From: Paludisphaera soli
GTDB lineage: Bacteria; Planctomycetota; Planctomycetia; Isosphaerales; Isosphaeraceae
Direction: 5' to 3'
Assembly: GCF_011064595.1 (NCBI RefSeq)
Contig: NZ_JAALJI010000009.1
Location: forward strand, 184,175 to 248,174
DNA length: 64,000 nt
Shown here: positions 8,698-17,060 of the stretch, piece by piece
How the letters are laid out: each line of letters starts with the position of its first letter
Numbering within the stretch: the first letter of the stretch is position 1
Translations under genes and position numbers: made by a program
The notes under the pieces: model-generated
The model's database searches: none
Told to the model about the DNA's origin: nothing
What the model saw: only the letters and a program-made list of their open reading frames with translations

Positions 8698-9672
8698 ATG
8701 GCGCGCGCGTTCTCTCGCTGGATCGCCCCGGCCTGCCTGCTGCTGCTCCCCCTGGTCGCGAGGGCCGCCGACGAGCCGGCGAAGAAGCCCCACGTCGTCC
8801 TCATCAGCGGCGACGAGGAGTACCGCAGCGAGGAGTCGCTGCCGATGCTGGCGAGGATCCTCGACGAGACCCACGGCTTCCGCGTCTCGGTCTGCTACTC
8901 GATGAACGCCGAGGGGAAGGTCGATCCCAACGCCCTGGCGAACATCGCCGGCCTGGAGGCGCTCGACGACGCCGACCTCGTGGTGATGTTCACCCGTTTC
9001 CGCAAGCTCCCCGACGACCAGCTCGAACGCATCAAGAAGTACGCCGACGGCGGCAAGCCGATGATGGGCTTCCGCACGGCCACCCACGCCTTCAAGTACG
9101 ACGGCGGCCCCCACGCGGCCGAGATGAACGAGGCCTGGGAGCGCAAGGTCTTCGGCCAGAAATGGATCACCCACCACGGCCACTTCGGCGACGGCGAGGA
9201 GATGCTCACCGCCGTCTCGATCAACACCCCCGAGGCCGGCCACCCCGCGCTCCGGGGCGTGAAGTCTTTCGAGGCCTACTCGTGGCTCTACCATGTCGAG
9301 GGCGGGGGCGATTCGCTGGAAGGGGAGTGCACGAAGCTGCTGATCGGCAAGGCCCTGAAATCGGGCCACGCGAAGGAGTTCGACCGCTTCCCGGAGACCA
9401 ACCCCGTCGCCTGGACGAAGACCTACACCGGCGCGAGCGGCAAGCCGGCGCGGGTCTTCTTCACCACGCTCGGCCACCCGTTCGACTTCCGGGCGGAGTC
9501 GATGCGGAAGCTCGCCCTCAACGGCGTCTTCTGGGCGCTCGGCCTGGAGGAGCAGATCCCCGCTGACGGCGTGAAGGCCGACTTCGTCGCCCCTTACGAG
9601 CCGAACAACTCGGGCGTCGGGACGTTCAAGAAGGACATCGAGCCGGCCTACCTGGCCGGCCCGAGGCGATGA
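8698..9672 (+). CDS. exported ThuA-like domain protein
   Basis: A 324-aa protein with a cleavable signal peptide (hydrophobic core to about residue 20, ending VARAADE). It is followed by one ThuA-like, class-I-glutamine-amidotransferase-like fold: PHVVLISGDEEYRS, then DADLVVMFTRFRKLP, GKPMMGFRTATHAF and THHGHFGDGEE. Planctomycetes have many such proteins and their catalytic activity is unknown; a role in sugar-related metabolism is only a family-name inference. It has a candidate promoter of its own and a strong terminator 10 bp after the stop. Confidence 0.87.
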   Translation: MARAFSRWIAPACLLLLPLVARAADEPAKKPHVVLISGDEEYRSEESLPMLARILDETHGFRVSVCYSMNAEGKVDPNALANIAGLEALDDADLVVMFTRFRKLPDDQLERIKKYADGGKPMMGFRTATHAFKYDGGPHAAEMNEAWERKVFGQKWITHHGHFGDGEEMLTAVSINTPEAGHPALRGVKSFEAYSWLYHVEGGGDSLEGECTKLLIGKALKSGHAKEFDRFPETNPVAWTKTYTGASGKPARVFFTTLGHPFDFRAESMRKLALNGVFWALGLEEQIPADGVKADFVAPYEPNNSGVGTFKKDIEPAYLAGPRR

Positions 9673-9681
9673 CGGCCCGAC

Positions 9682-9723
9682 GGGCCGCCCGGCGAGGGCT
9701 CGTGGATCCTCGCCGGGCGGCCC
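9682..9723. terminator. strong bidirectional hairpin terminator
   Basis: A perfect 16-bp stem, GGGCCGCCCGGCGAGG (9682-9697) with its complement (9708-9723), encloses a 10-nt loop. It sits between the convergent ThuA-like gene (stop 9672) and the LEER-motif gene (stop 9736). There is no long T-run on either side. Confidence 0.75.
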
Positions 9724-9735
9724 TCCCGTCGGGGC

Positions 9736-10947
9736 TCAGGCGGTGATGGTCCCGACCACCTGCAACGGGAAGATCGGCGGCGCGTTGGGATCCGACGGAT
9801 CCTGGACGTTGCTCTCCGCGAAGCTGAAGCCAGTGGCCCCGGTGAGGTCGCCGCCGACGTAGAAGAGCTGGTCGATCGCGCGGCCCACCGCGAACTGGCT
9901 GCCCGGGTTGATCACCAGGTCGCCCTGGATGTAGGCGGAGACGCCCGGATACTGCTGGGACGACTGCGTGCCGACGAGGGGGACGTTCAGCGTGAGGACG
10001 TTGGCCCCGGTGCCGGTCCCCTTCGGCGCCTGGGCGACCAGCCCCATGTCGCGGTTCACGAAGACGTTGGCGCCGTTCTGCAAGGAGACGTTCCCGCCGA
10101 CGTTGAACAGGTTCAGGTCGCGGCCGATCGAGATGTTGCTGCCGCTCAGGGTGACGTCCTGGAGCACGTCGAGCGTGTTGAGGTCGCCGCCGGTGGTGAT
10201 CGAGGCCCCGGGCTGGATCGAGCGGAAGGCCATCCGGTCGATCGCCTGCGTCCCACTGACGGAGACCGGCCCGGTCAGGTCCGCCGTGTGGAAGCCGAGG
10301 ATGGCCGCGATCTGGCCGCTGTTGATGGTGATCGAGCTGACGTCGAGCACGCGGGACTGCTCGGCCTGGCCGTAGGCGAAGCTGTGGGCGTAGCCCTTGC
10401 GGATCGACCGGGGGAGCGGGCTGATGGTCAGCTCGGTGTTCGAGGTCGAGCCGTCGACGATGATGCCGACCGAGCCGTCGGGCCGGGGGTAGACGCGCAC
10501 CGTCCCCTGGGGCTGCGGCGTCTCGGTCGGCTGGGCGATCGAGAGGGCCGTCTGGCCCGAGCCCACCGCGTAGGCGCCGGCGGCGCCCTCGGCGGCGGCG
10601 GTCTGCTGGGTGTTGGAGACGTAGGCGAGCTGGATGCGGAACCGCGAGCCGTCGTTCGTGACCACGTTGACCGCCTGGCCGCCGCGGATCGTCTGGATCG
10701 CCGGCGCGTAGATCGTCCTCGGGTTCTCGGAGACGCCCGGGGCGTCCTTGGTGAACGCCGGGAAGCCCACCACGCGGGCCAGCCGGGGCGACGGGTTCGC
10801 CAGCAGCCGCTGCGAGATCCGCAGGTACTCGTTCAGCGTCACGGGCGCGTTCGACATGACGATCCGCTCTTCGAGGCGGGCGTCGGCGGTCGCCGTCGGG
10901 CGGAAGGTGTGACGCGACGTGCGGGCGCGGTTCGATGAGGCCGACAT
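9736..10947 (-). CDS. LEER-motif surface-type protein, function unknown
   Basis: A 403-aa protein. The N-terminus is basic (RHTFRPTA) and contains ARLEERIVMSNA, matching the planctomycete pattern of a basic stretch followed by LE-x-R-L/I at the start of large exported proteins. The body is Gly/Asn/Thr-rich beta structure with repeated GGDLN, GRDLNLFNVGGN and INSGQIA units, as in beta-helical surface proteins. The start at 10947 has a perfect GGAGG 8-9 nt upstream; ATGs further out lack this. It shares the N-terminal motif with the two giant proteins at 17-28 kb. No enzyme domain was recognised. Confidence 0.75.
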   Translation of the reverse strand: MSASSNRARTSRHTFRPTATADARLEERIVMSNAPVTLNEYLRISQRLLANPSPRLARVVGFPAFTKDAPGVSENPRTIYAPAIQTIRGGQAVNVVTNDGSRFRIQLAYVSNTQQTAAAEGAAGAYAVGSGQTALSIAQPTETPQPQGTVRVYPRPDGSVGIIVDGSTSNTELTISPLPRSIRKGYAHSFAYGQAEQSRVLDVSSITINSGQIAAILGFHTADLTGPVSVSGTQAIDRMAFRSIQPGASITTGGDLNTLDVLQDVTLSGSNISIGRDLNLFNVGGNVSLQNGANVFVNRDMGLVAQAPKGTGTGANVLTLNVPLVGTQSSQQYPGVSAYIQGDLVINPGSQFAVGRAIDQLFYVGGDLTGATGFSFAESNVQDPSDPNAPPIFPLQVVGTITA

Positions 10948-11280
10948 GCGACGATCCTCCATGATCGCGAGGGACGTTGCGGCGTTCGACGAGACTCCTC
11001 CCCCGGACGGACGACCCGACCGAGGCCCGACGCCGCGACAGGGACCCGGCGCGCTACCGCCCTGGGCCCTCAAACTGACCTTCTTATCGGCCCCCCTCCG
11101 CGAAGAACCGTTCCCAATCAACCGACCCGAAGCGACGGTCGGACGCGGCGCGAGGATTGATCCCGACGTCGCGATTGCGGACGCCGTGTCGAATGGGGCG
11201 GTTGCGCCGGCGGCAGACTCGCTTCCCTCCCCGGGGGGAGGGAAGCCGTGGGAATCTCGACAGGAGGGCGGGGGAGCTGG
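10948..11280. other. intergenic region with a terminator hairpin
   Basis: This 333-bp region between two minus-strand genes contains the hairpin listed at 11221-11246 and the promoter region of the LEER-motif gene. I see no convincing -10/-35 pair and no small gene. Confidence 0.4.
11221..11246 (-). terminator. hairpin downstream of the metallopeptidase gene
   Basis: GCTTCCCTCC (11221-11230) pairs with its complement (11237-11246) around a 6-nt CCGGGG loop. It lies 35 bp beyond the metallopeptidase stop codon on the minus strand. No T-run follows. Confidence 0.5.
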
Positions 11281-12141
11281 TCAGAGTTCCGGGGCGTTGA
11301 AGGTGTCGCCCTGGTTGATGTCGCCGGTCTGAAGGCCCTTGGTGAACCAGCGGACGCGCTGCTCGGACGTGCCGTGGGTGAACGAGTCGGGGACGGCGTA
11401 GCCCTGGGCCTGCTTCTGCAGGGCGTCGTCGCCGATGGCCGTGGCGGCGCGGAGGCCGGACTCGATGTCGCCGCTCTCCAGGACGTGGCGCTTCTTCTCG
11501 ATGTGATGCGCCCAGACCCCGGCCAGGAAGTCGGCCTGCAGCTCCAACATGACGGAGAGCTGGTTGGCCTCGGCCTTGCTCGCCTGCTGCTGGGCGCGCG
11601 AGATCTTGTCGCTGATCCCCAGCAGGTGCTGGACGTGGTGGCCGACCTCGTGGGCGATGACGTAGGCCTGGGCGAACTCGCCGGGGGCCTTGAATTTCGT
11701 CTCCAACTCCTCGTAAAAGGTCAGGTCGATGTAAACCTTCTGGTCGCCGGGGCAGTAGAACGGCCCGACCGCGGAGCTGGCGAACCCGCAGCCCTCGGTC
11801 CCCACCTGGCCGGAGAAGAGGACGAGGGTCGGCTCCTGGTACTCGCGGCCGATCTTGGCGAACTGCTCGTTCCAGACGTCCTCGGTCATGCCCATCAGGG
11901 TGCGGACGAATTGGCCCTGCCGCTGTTCTTCCGGGGTCAGCTCTCGCTCGCGTTGCTGCGGCTGGGCCGCCCCGCCGGGCGCGCCCCCCTGGAAGATCTG
12001 CATCAGGGGCCGCGGGTCGATCCCCAGAAATGCGGCGAGCAGGATCACGATCAGGGTCCCGATCCCGCCGCCCACCGCCGCCGTCGAGAGGCCGCGACGA
12101 TCCTCGACGTTCTCACTCTCACGTCCGCCTTGCCAACGCAT
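11281..12141 (-). CDS. neutral zinc metallopeptidase, YpfJ/KPN_00805 type
   Basis: A 286-aa membrane-anchored metalloprotease-like protein. It has a single N-terminal transmembrane helix (residues ~20-40), a Gln/Pro-rich linker, then the conserved domain with RQGQFVRTLMGMTEDVW, FYCPGDQKVYIDL and the zinc motif HEVGHHVQH. QADFLAGVWAHH supplies the usual third ligand region and HGTSEQRVRWF closes the domain. The domain probably faces the periplasm. Substrates are not known for the family. A hairpin lies 35 bp after the stop. Confidence 0.93.
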   Translation of the reverse strand: MRWQGGRESENVEDRRGLSTAAVGGGIGTLIVILLAAFLGIDPRPLMQIFQGGAPGGAAQPQQRERELTPEEQRQGQFVRTLMGMTEDVWNEQFAKIGREYQEPTLVLFSGQVGTEGCGFASSAVGPFYCPGDQKVYIDLTFYEELETKFKAPGEFAQAYVIAHEVGHHVQHLLGISDKISRAQQQASKAEANQLSVMLELQADFLAGVWAHHIEKKRHVLESGDIESGLRAATAIGDDALQKQAQGYAVPDSFTHGTSEQRVRWFTKGLQTGDINQGDTFNAPEL

Positions 12142-12305
12142 GGGCCGTCTCCCGGAGATTCCGCATCGAATGGTCGCCCTCGGTCCCGACGCGCTGAAGG
12201 CGCGCGATCTTCATGGACAAAGGGTATTTGCGGGAGCTAGGGTAGGCAAGGGCCGTGCCGGATCCCCTCGGAGAAACCGATCCGCGAGGCCGGCGGGCCG
12301 AAACC

Positions 12306-12671
12306 TCAGGGGGTCGGCTCCAGCCGGCGGCACTCGATCCAGCCGATCGAGCCGGCGTGGGGGCCCTCGGCGATCCGGACGCGGGCGTCGTCGCCGTCGA
12401 CGGCCAGGATCTCGACCCGCGTCCCGGCCGGGAGGGCGACGTCCTCGTCCTTCGCGGCCGCCCGCGACGCGCGGCCGGTCGACCGGGCCGAGGCCGGCGG
12501 GGCGACGGGGAGCCTCACGACGACGTCCGGAGCGTCCCCCGCCCCGGCCAGCTTCGCCTCGCCCCCCACGCGGAGGTCCCACAGGCCGGCGGCGCCGGGA
12601 GTCGGCCCGCAGCCGGCCGCCGCGACGAGGAGGAGCGGGAGGGCGAGGGGCAGGAGGCGGCCGACGCTCAT
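12306..12671 (-). CDS. small lipoprotein with an SH3-like tail
   Basis: A 121-aa lipoprotein: signal peptide MSVGRLLPLALPLLLVAAAGC with a good lipobox (VAAAGC). The C-terminal half (LPAGTRVEILAVDGDDARVRI...IGWIECRRLEP) resembles a bacterial SH3 domain. It starts 11 bp after the stop of the DUF1559 gene and is surely co-transcribed with it. Small lipoproteins beside DUF1559 genes recur at 50.4 and 52.6 kb. Confidence 0.8.
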   Translation of the reverse strand: MSVGRLLPLALPLLLVAAAGCGPTPGAAGLWDLRVGGEAKLAGAGDAPDVVVRLPVAPPASARSTGRASRAAAKDEDVALPAGTRVEILAVDGDDARVRIAEGPHAGSIGWIECRRLEPTP

Positions 12672-12682
12672 GGCCGAGGCCC

Positions 12683-13726
12683 TCAGTACGATCCGGACGA
12701 GACGACCTCGCCGCCGGCGAGGCTCGCAAGCGCCCGCCAGACCGGGAGGGAGACGGAGTCCTTCACGAACCCGACGTGACCGTCGGCGAGGAGGGCGTGG
12801 ACTCCGCCGGGGTGCCGGCTCCTCGCGGCGACGTCGAGCGAGAGCTGATGCCAGGCCGGGTCGCTCTTGTCGCTATGGGGCAGGCCGCCGCGGCAGTCGA
12901 CCCGGTCGTCGTTGGGCCGCCGGCGGTGGTTGTACAGGCTATGGCCGGGGGCCCCGTAGTGCCACTTGCTCCCGCGCGTCACCTGGAAGCCGGGGGGCGA
13001 GGCGACCAGGCAAAGCGCGGCGTAGTCGGCGTCCGAGGTGATCGGCGGCCCGATCGTCTTGTTGTCCCCCGTGATCACGAAGCCGTTGAGCCGGTCGGCC
13101 GCGAAGCCGATCCCGGGGACCGAGCGGATCGACTCGCCGATCGCGACGGTGTTCGACAGGCCGTCGCCGACCGCGGCCAGGCGCACCGCGACGTTCTCCG
13201 AGAACAGGCCGTCGGGCCGGACCGCGATCGCCGCGCCCGAGGCGTCGACCGGGGCCTGCGTCACCGGATGGAGGCCGCCCACGCACGCCGGGTAGTTGTG
13301 CATCCCGTAATGGTCCTGGGCGCGCCGGGCCGGGCCGGGGTCGCTCGGGCAGAGGAACGGGGCGATGAAGACGGCCCCGGCGGTGGTGTTGGCCGGGTCG
13401 AGATCGGGCGCGAGGTCGAAGTTGAACGCGTTGGCGACCGGCGACAGGTCGAGCTGCGGGAGCAGCTGGGAGTAGGTCCCCCAGGTGTTCCCCCGGCCGG
13501 CGACGTGGCTGTTGACCCTTCCGGGCGGGAAGACGCCGTGGGCCGAGGCGTAATGGTGCAGCGCCAGGCCGATCTGCTTCAGGTTGTTGGAGCACTGGAC
13601 CCGCCGGCCCGCCTCCCGCGCCGACTGGACGGCCGGCAGCAGCAGGGCGATCAGCACCCCGATGATCGCGATCGCGACCAGTAGTTCGATCAGCGTGAAG
13701 GCCCGCCCGATGCGTATGTCTCTCAT
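12683..13726 (-). CDS. DUF1559 prepilin-like protein
   Basis: A 347-aa protein of the large planctomycete DUF1559 family. A type-IV-prepilin-like N-terminus ([31 protein letters not shown]) with a cleavable F-T-L-I-E site is followed by CSNNLKQIGLALHHY, the family hallmark. The C-terminal signature is HALLADGHVGFVKDSVS (the H-x-D-G element). The start at 13726 puts the prepilin motif at residue 10. A pilin- or pseudopilin-type envelope location is inferred from the N-terminus. A lipoprotein gene follows after 11 bp, and a candidate promoter lies 48-75 bp upstream. Confidence 0.92.
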   Translation of the reverse strand: MRDIRIGRAFTLIELLVAIAIIGVLIALLLPAVQSAREAGRRVQCSNNLKQIGLALHHYASAHGVFPPGRVNSHVAGRGNTWGTYSQLLPQLDLSPVANAFNFDLAPDLDPANTTAGAVFIAPFLCPSDPGPARRAQDHYGMHNYPACVGGLHPVTQAPVDASGAAIAVRPDGLFSENVAVRLAAVGDGLSNTVAIGESIRSVPGIGFAADRLNGFVITGDNKTIGPPITSDADYAALCLVASPPGFQVTRGSKWHYGAPGHSLYNHRRRPNDDRVDCRGGLPHSDKSDPAWHQLSLDVAARSRHPGGVHALLADGHVGFVKDSVSLPVWRALASLAGGEVVSSGSY

Positions 13727-13773
13727 GGCGTCCCCCGCTCCCCCGGCCCCGTCGCTCGTCCCGCTCAAGGCCG

Positions 13774-13801
13774 ATTGTAATAGGGCCGGGCCTCGTCGCA
13801 A
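13774..13801 (-). promoter_or_regulatory. candidate sigma70-type promoter for the DUF1559/lipoprotein pair
   Basis: On the minus strand, TTGCGA (13796-13801) and TACAAT (13774-13779) are separated by 16 bp. This is one of the best -35/-10 matches in the window and leaves a leader of about 40 nt before the ATG at 13726. Confidence 0.5.
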
Positions 13802-13976
13802 GCCTTCCGCGTGCGGGCGGGGCCTGCATTTCGGCCCGGCTGTTCTGGCCCGGGCCGGGGCCGGCCGGTAGTCTATTCCGGTGGCGGATCGTGGTCGATC
13901 CCCCGCCTCTCCGATGGTGCAGCGGCGGGCTTCCGCGCCGGAGGCCCCGTTCTCATGGTCCCTTGAGGAGCCTTGC

Positions 13977-14399
13977 ATGAAGAGTCTGATCTGCGGAGCG
14001 AGCCTGGCGGCCCTGGTCCTGATCGCCGGCCTCTCGGCCGCGCGCGTCGACGCCGCGGCCGACGAAGCGGCCAGCATCGAAGTGGTGATGAAGAAGCTGT
14101 TCGCCGGCAAGAACTCGCCGAACAACACGCTGAAGGCCGCCGCCAAGGCCGGCTCGCCCGACTGGGCGAAGGTCAAGGAGGCGTCCGACGTCTTCGCCAA
14201 GTATGCCCCGGCCCTCGCCGCGAACCAGCCCCCGAAGGGCGACAAGGCCTCGTGGGACAAGCTGACCAAGGCCCTCGCCGAGCACGCCGAATCGCTCGGT
14301 ACGGCCGTCGACAAGAAGGACGTGGACGGCTTCAAGGCCGCCACCAAGAGCATCGGCGGCTCCTGCAAGGCCTGCCACGAGGCCCATCAGCCCGACTGA
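13977..14399 (+). CDS. exported monoheme cytochrome (cytochrome c'-like)
   Basis: A 140-aa protein with a signal peptide (hydrophobic residues ~5-20, cleavage near VDAAA), an all-helical, Lys-rich body and a single heme motif CKACHEAHQ very close to the C-terminus. A C-terminal C-x-x-C-H after four helices is the arrangement of cytochrome c' and cytochrome c-556. The start at 13977 has GAGGAG 7 nt upstream and begins the signal peptide. An electron-transfer or gas-binding role is inferred only from the fold. The aminotransferase gene lies 83 bp downstream. Confidence 0.82.
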   Translation: MKSLICGASLAALVLIAGLSAARVDAAADEAASIEVVMKKLFAGKNSPNNTLKAAAKAGSPDWAKVKEASDVFAKYAPALAANQPPKGDKASWDKLTKALAEHAESLGTAVDKKDVDGFKAATKSIGGSCKACHEAHQPD

Positions 14400-14482
14400 C
14401 ACCCCCGCCCCGGCCCCACCCCGGCCGCCGTCGCGCCCCACCGCGGCGGCGGCCCCGCCCCGTATGCGAGACGCCGACTCCC

Positions 14483-15652
14483 ATGCAGCACCCGTTGATC
14501 GCCGCCAAGGCCTCGCGGTTCACCGACAGCGTCATCCGCGGCATGTCGATCGAGGCCCGCCGCCACGACGCCGTCAATCTCGCCCAGGGCATGCCCGACT
14601 TCGCCGCCCCCCAGGCCCTCAAGGACGCAGCCTGCCGCGCCATCCAGGACGACGTCAACCAGTACGCGATCACCTGGGGCGCGCACGAACTTCGGCGGGC
14701 GATCGCCGAGCACGCCGCCTGGCACCTGGGCCTGGACGTCGATCCTGAGGCCGAGATCACGGTCACCTGCGGCAGCACCGAGGCCATGCTCGTCGCCCTG
14801 CTCTCGATCATCAACCCCGGCGACGAGGTGATCCTGACGCAGCCCTTCTACGAGAACTACTGGCCCGACTGCGTGCTGGCCGGCGCCTCGCCCCGCTTCT
14901 TCCCCGTCCGCCCCCCGGACTGGAAGTTCGACCCCGACGAGCTGGCCGCCGCCTTCAACGACCGCACCAAGGCGATCGTCCTCTGCAACCCGAACAACCC
15001 CACGGGGGCCGTGTTCACCCGCGAGGAGCTGGAGGCCGTCGCCGCCCTCTGCCGCAAGTGGGACGTGATCGCGATCACCGACGAGATCTACGAGCACATC
15101 CTCTACGACGGCCGACAGCACGTCGCCCTCGCGGCGCTCGACGGGATGAAGGAACGCTCGGTGGTCGTGGGCGGGATGTCCAAGACCTACTCCGTCACCG
15201 GCTGGCGGATCGGCACGATCCTCGCCCCGCCCCACCTGACGAAGACCTTCCGCCAGGTCCACGACTTCGTCTCGATCGGCGCGGCGGCCCCGCTGCAAGA
15301 GGCCGGCGCGGTCGCCTACCGCCTCCCCCGGTCCTACTACGACGACCTCGCCGCCGCCTACCAGGCCCGCCGCGACCGCTTCTGCAAGGCCCTCTGGGAA
15401 GTCGGCTTCGAGTTCGAGGCCCCCCAGGGCGCCTACTACGTCATGGCCGGCATCACCCCCTTCGGCGCGACCGACGACGTCGCGTTCGCCGGCAAGCTCG
15501 TCCGCGAGATCGGCGTGGCGACCGTCCCCGGCTCCAGCTTCTTCCAGGACAAGGACCTCGGCCGCTCCTACGTCCGCTTCTGCTTCTGCAAGCGCGAGGA
15601 GACGCTCGACGAGGCCGCCCGGAGGCTGCGGGTGCTGCGGGTCGTCGTCTGA
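14483..15652 (+). CDS. PLP-dependent class I/II aminotransferase
   Basis: A 389-aa fold-type I aminotransferase. NLAQGMPDF opens the domain, CNPNNPTGAVF is the family motif, DEIYEHILYDG holds the PLP-contacting Asp/Tyr, and the Schiff-base lysine lies in MSKTYSVTGWRIG. The C-terminus has RFCFCKREETLDEA, carrying the carboxylate-binding Arg. The pattern is closest to the kynurenine/methionine/aromatic aminotransferase branch; the exact substrate cannot be set from sequence. It is cytoplasmic, and ATG 14483 begins the homologous part. Confidence 0.92.
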   Translation: MQHPLIAAKASRFTDSVIRGMSIEARRHDAVNLAQGMPDFAAPQALKDAACRAIQDDVNQYAITWGAHELRRAIAEHAAWHLGLDVDPEAEITVTCGSTEAMLVALLSIINPGDEVILTQPFYENYWPDCVLAGASPRFFPVRPPDWKFDPDELAAAFNDRTKAIVLCNPNNPTGAVFTREELEAVAALCRKWDVIAITDEIYEHILYDGRQHVALAALDGMKERSVVVGGMSKTYSVTGWRIGTILAPPHLTKTFRQVHDFVSIGAAAPLQEAGAVAYRLPRSYYDDLAAAYQARRDRFCKALWEVGFEFEAPQGAYYVMAGITPFGATDDVAFAGKLVREIGVATVPGSSFFQDKDLGRSYVRFCFCKREETLDEAARRLRVLRVVV

Positions 15653-16150
15653 CGGAGGTTGCTGGGTTCCGAGGAGCCGGGGAGGGATGGAGACGAACAC
15701 CTCGTCCGTCCCGGCGACGACGGCGACCGGCACCGAGGCGTGCCTGTCCCCGCCTTCCTCGGACGCGGCCGGTCGGCCGCATCCCCACATCCGAGCCGCT
15801 TGGCGGATCAAACTCCGTTCGTCCCACGCACCTTTTCGCGGTTCGGCGCCTGATCAATCCCGACGTCCCGGCAATTCCGCGCGACCGGCGTGTCGTCCGC
15901 GATCGAATGCTACGCCTCGGCTTCAACTTCGCAAGGGACGAATCTCGAGGCCTTCGAGTCGCCCTTAACCGCTGCAACCCGCAAAGTTCGGACGTCTGAA
16001 ATGCTGACGCGAAAATCCTCGGCTTCCCCTCAAGATTCATGCCATACAATAGAAGCAGAGAGACGTGCAGCGGATCGACGAGCGGCTCCGTCATGCCCTA
16101 GGATTCAACACCCCGGCCTGGCCGCCAGGCCCATCGAGATCGACCCCACC
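15653..16150. other. intergenic region before the lipase-like gene
   Basis: This 498-bp stretch has low coding character. TACAAT at 16045-16050 could be a -10 element for the downstream gene, but there is no convincing -35. Frames in the region give Arg/Ser-rich peptides without order. The lipase gene frame is open back to 15890, but its family-like sequence begins only at 16151. Confidence 0.4.
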
Positions 16151-16969
16151 ATGATCGGGCGTCTGAAGGCTCCCATCATCCTCGCCCACGGTCTGTTCGG
16201 GTTCACGCGGATCGGCTTCGGCCCGCTGACCCTGACGTCGTACTTCCGGGGCATCCCGCAAATCCTCCGCGACGCGGGCAACCGCGTGCTGACCACGCGC
16301 GTGCACCCGATCGCGTCGATCGACTTCCGGGCCCAGCGGCTGGGATACCGCATCGACACCTACTTTCCGGACGAGCCGGTGCACGTCATCGGCCACAGCA
16401 TGGGGGGGCTCGACGCGCGTCGGCTGCTCGCCGAGCCCGGCTGGAGCGACCGCATCCTGAGCCTGACGACGATCGCCACGCCCCACATGGGGTCGACCAT
16501 CGCCGACTTCGCCAAGCTCAAGGCCGGCCGGATCTATCGCCTGCTGAACGTCATGGGGATCGACTACCGGGGCTGCCTCGACATCACCCGCCAGGCCTCG
16601 CGACGATTCCGCCGCAAGTACGGGACGCTCGCCGACGTCCCCTGCTTCAGCATCGCCGGGGATCCCGACCCGGGCGACGTGGCCTGGCCCCTGCGTCGGC
16701 TCCACGAGGCGCTCGCCGAGATGGAAGGCCCGAACGACGGCCTGGTCTCGGTCGAGTCGGCCATGGCGTTCGGCGAGCCGCTCGACCCCTGGCCGCTCGA
16801 CCACCTCCGGCAGATGAACTGGCTGACCCACGGCAGGACCGACGCCGAGGCGCGGGACGTCCCCGCTTACTACGGCCGCATCATCGAGAACCTGATCGCC
16901 CACGGGTTCGGCGCCGACGCCGAAGCGGACGCCGCGGCGGTCGTTTCGGTCCCGTCCTCGGCCCGCTGA
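16151..16969 (+). CDS. alpha/beta-hydrolase, triacylglycerol lipase-like
   Basis: A 272-aa hydrolase resembling family I bacterial lipases. PIILAHGLFGF is the oxyanion-hole strand and GHSMGG the nucleophile elbow with Ser at about residue 83. GPNDGLVSVESA supplies the catalytic Asp, and the His is probably in PLDHLRQMNW. It lacks a signal peptide from this start, so either it is cytoplasmic or the true start is upstream in the open frame to 15890. No lipase foldase neighbour was seen. A strong terminator follows 28 bp after the stop. Confidence 0.85.
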   Translation: MIGRLKAPIILAHGLFGFTRIGFGPLTLTSYFRGIPQILRDAGNRVLTTRVHPIASIDFRAQRLGYRIDTYFPDEPVHVIGHSMGGLDARRLLAEPGWSDRILSLTTIATPHMGSTIADFAKLKAGRIYRLLNVMGIDYRGCLDITRQASRRFRRKYGTLADVPCFSIAGDPDPGDVAWPLRRLHEALAEMEGPNDGLVSVESAMAFGEPLDPWPLDHLRQMNWLTHGRTDAEARDVPAYYGRIIENLIAHGFGADAEADAAAVVSVPSSAR

Positions 16970-16996
16970 TCGCCGCCCGTCGGCCTTCGAAACGCG

Positions 16997-17036
16997 AAAC
17001 CCCCGGCCCGGGACGACGTCCGGGGCCGGGGGTTTT
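16997..17036 (+). terminator. rho-independent terminator
   Basis: AAACCCCCGGCCC pairs with GGGCCGGGGGTTT across a short GC-rich loop, followed by TTTT. It lies 28 bp after the lipase-like gene and 25 bp before the convergent giant gene's stop, so it could act on both. Confidence 0.85.
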
Positions 17037-17060
17037 CGGTTGGAGCGGCCGGGCCCTCGC

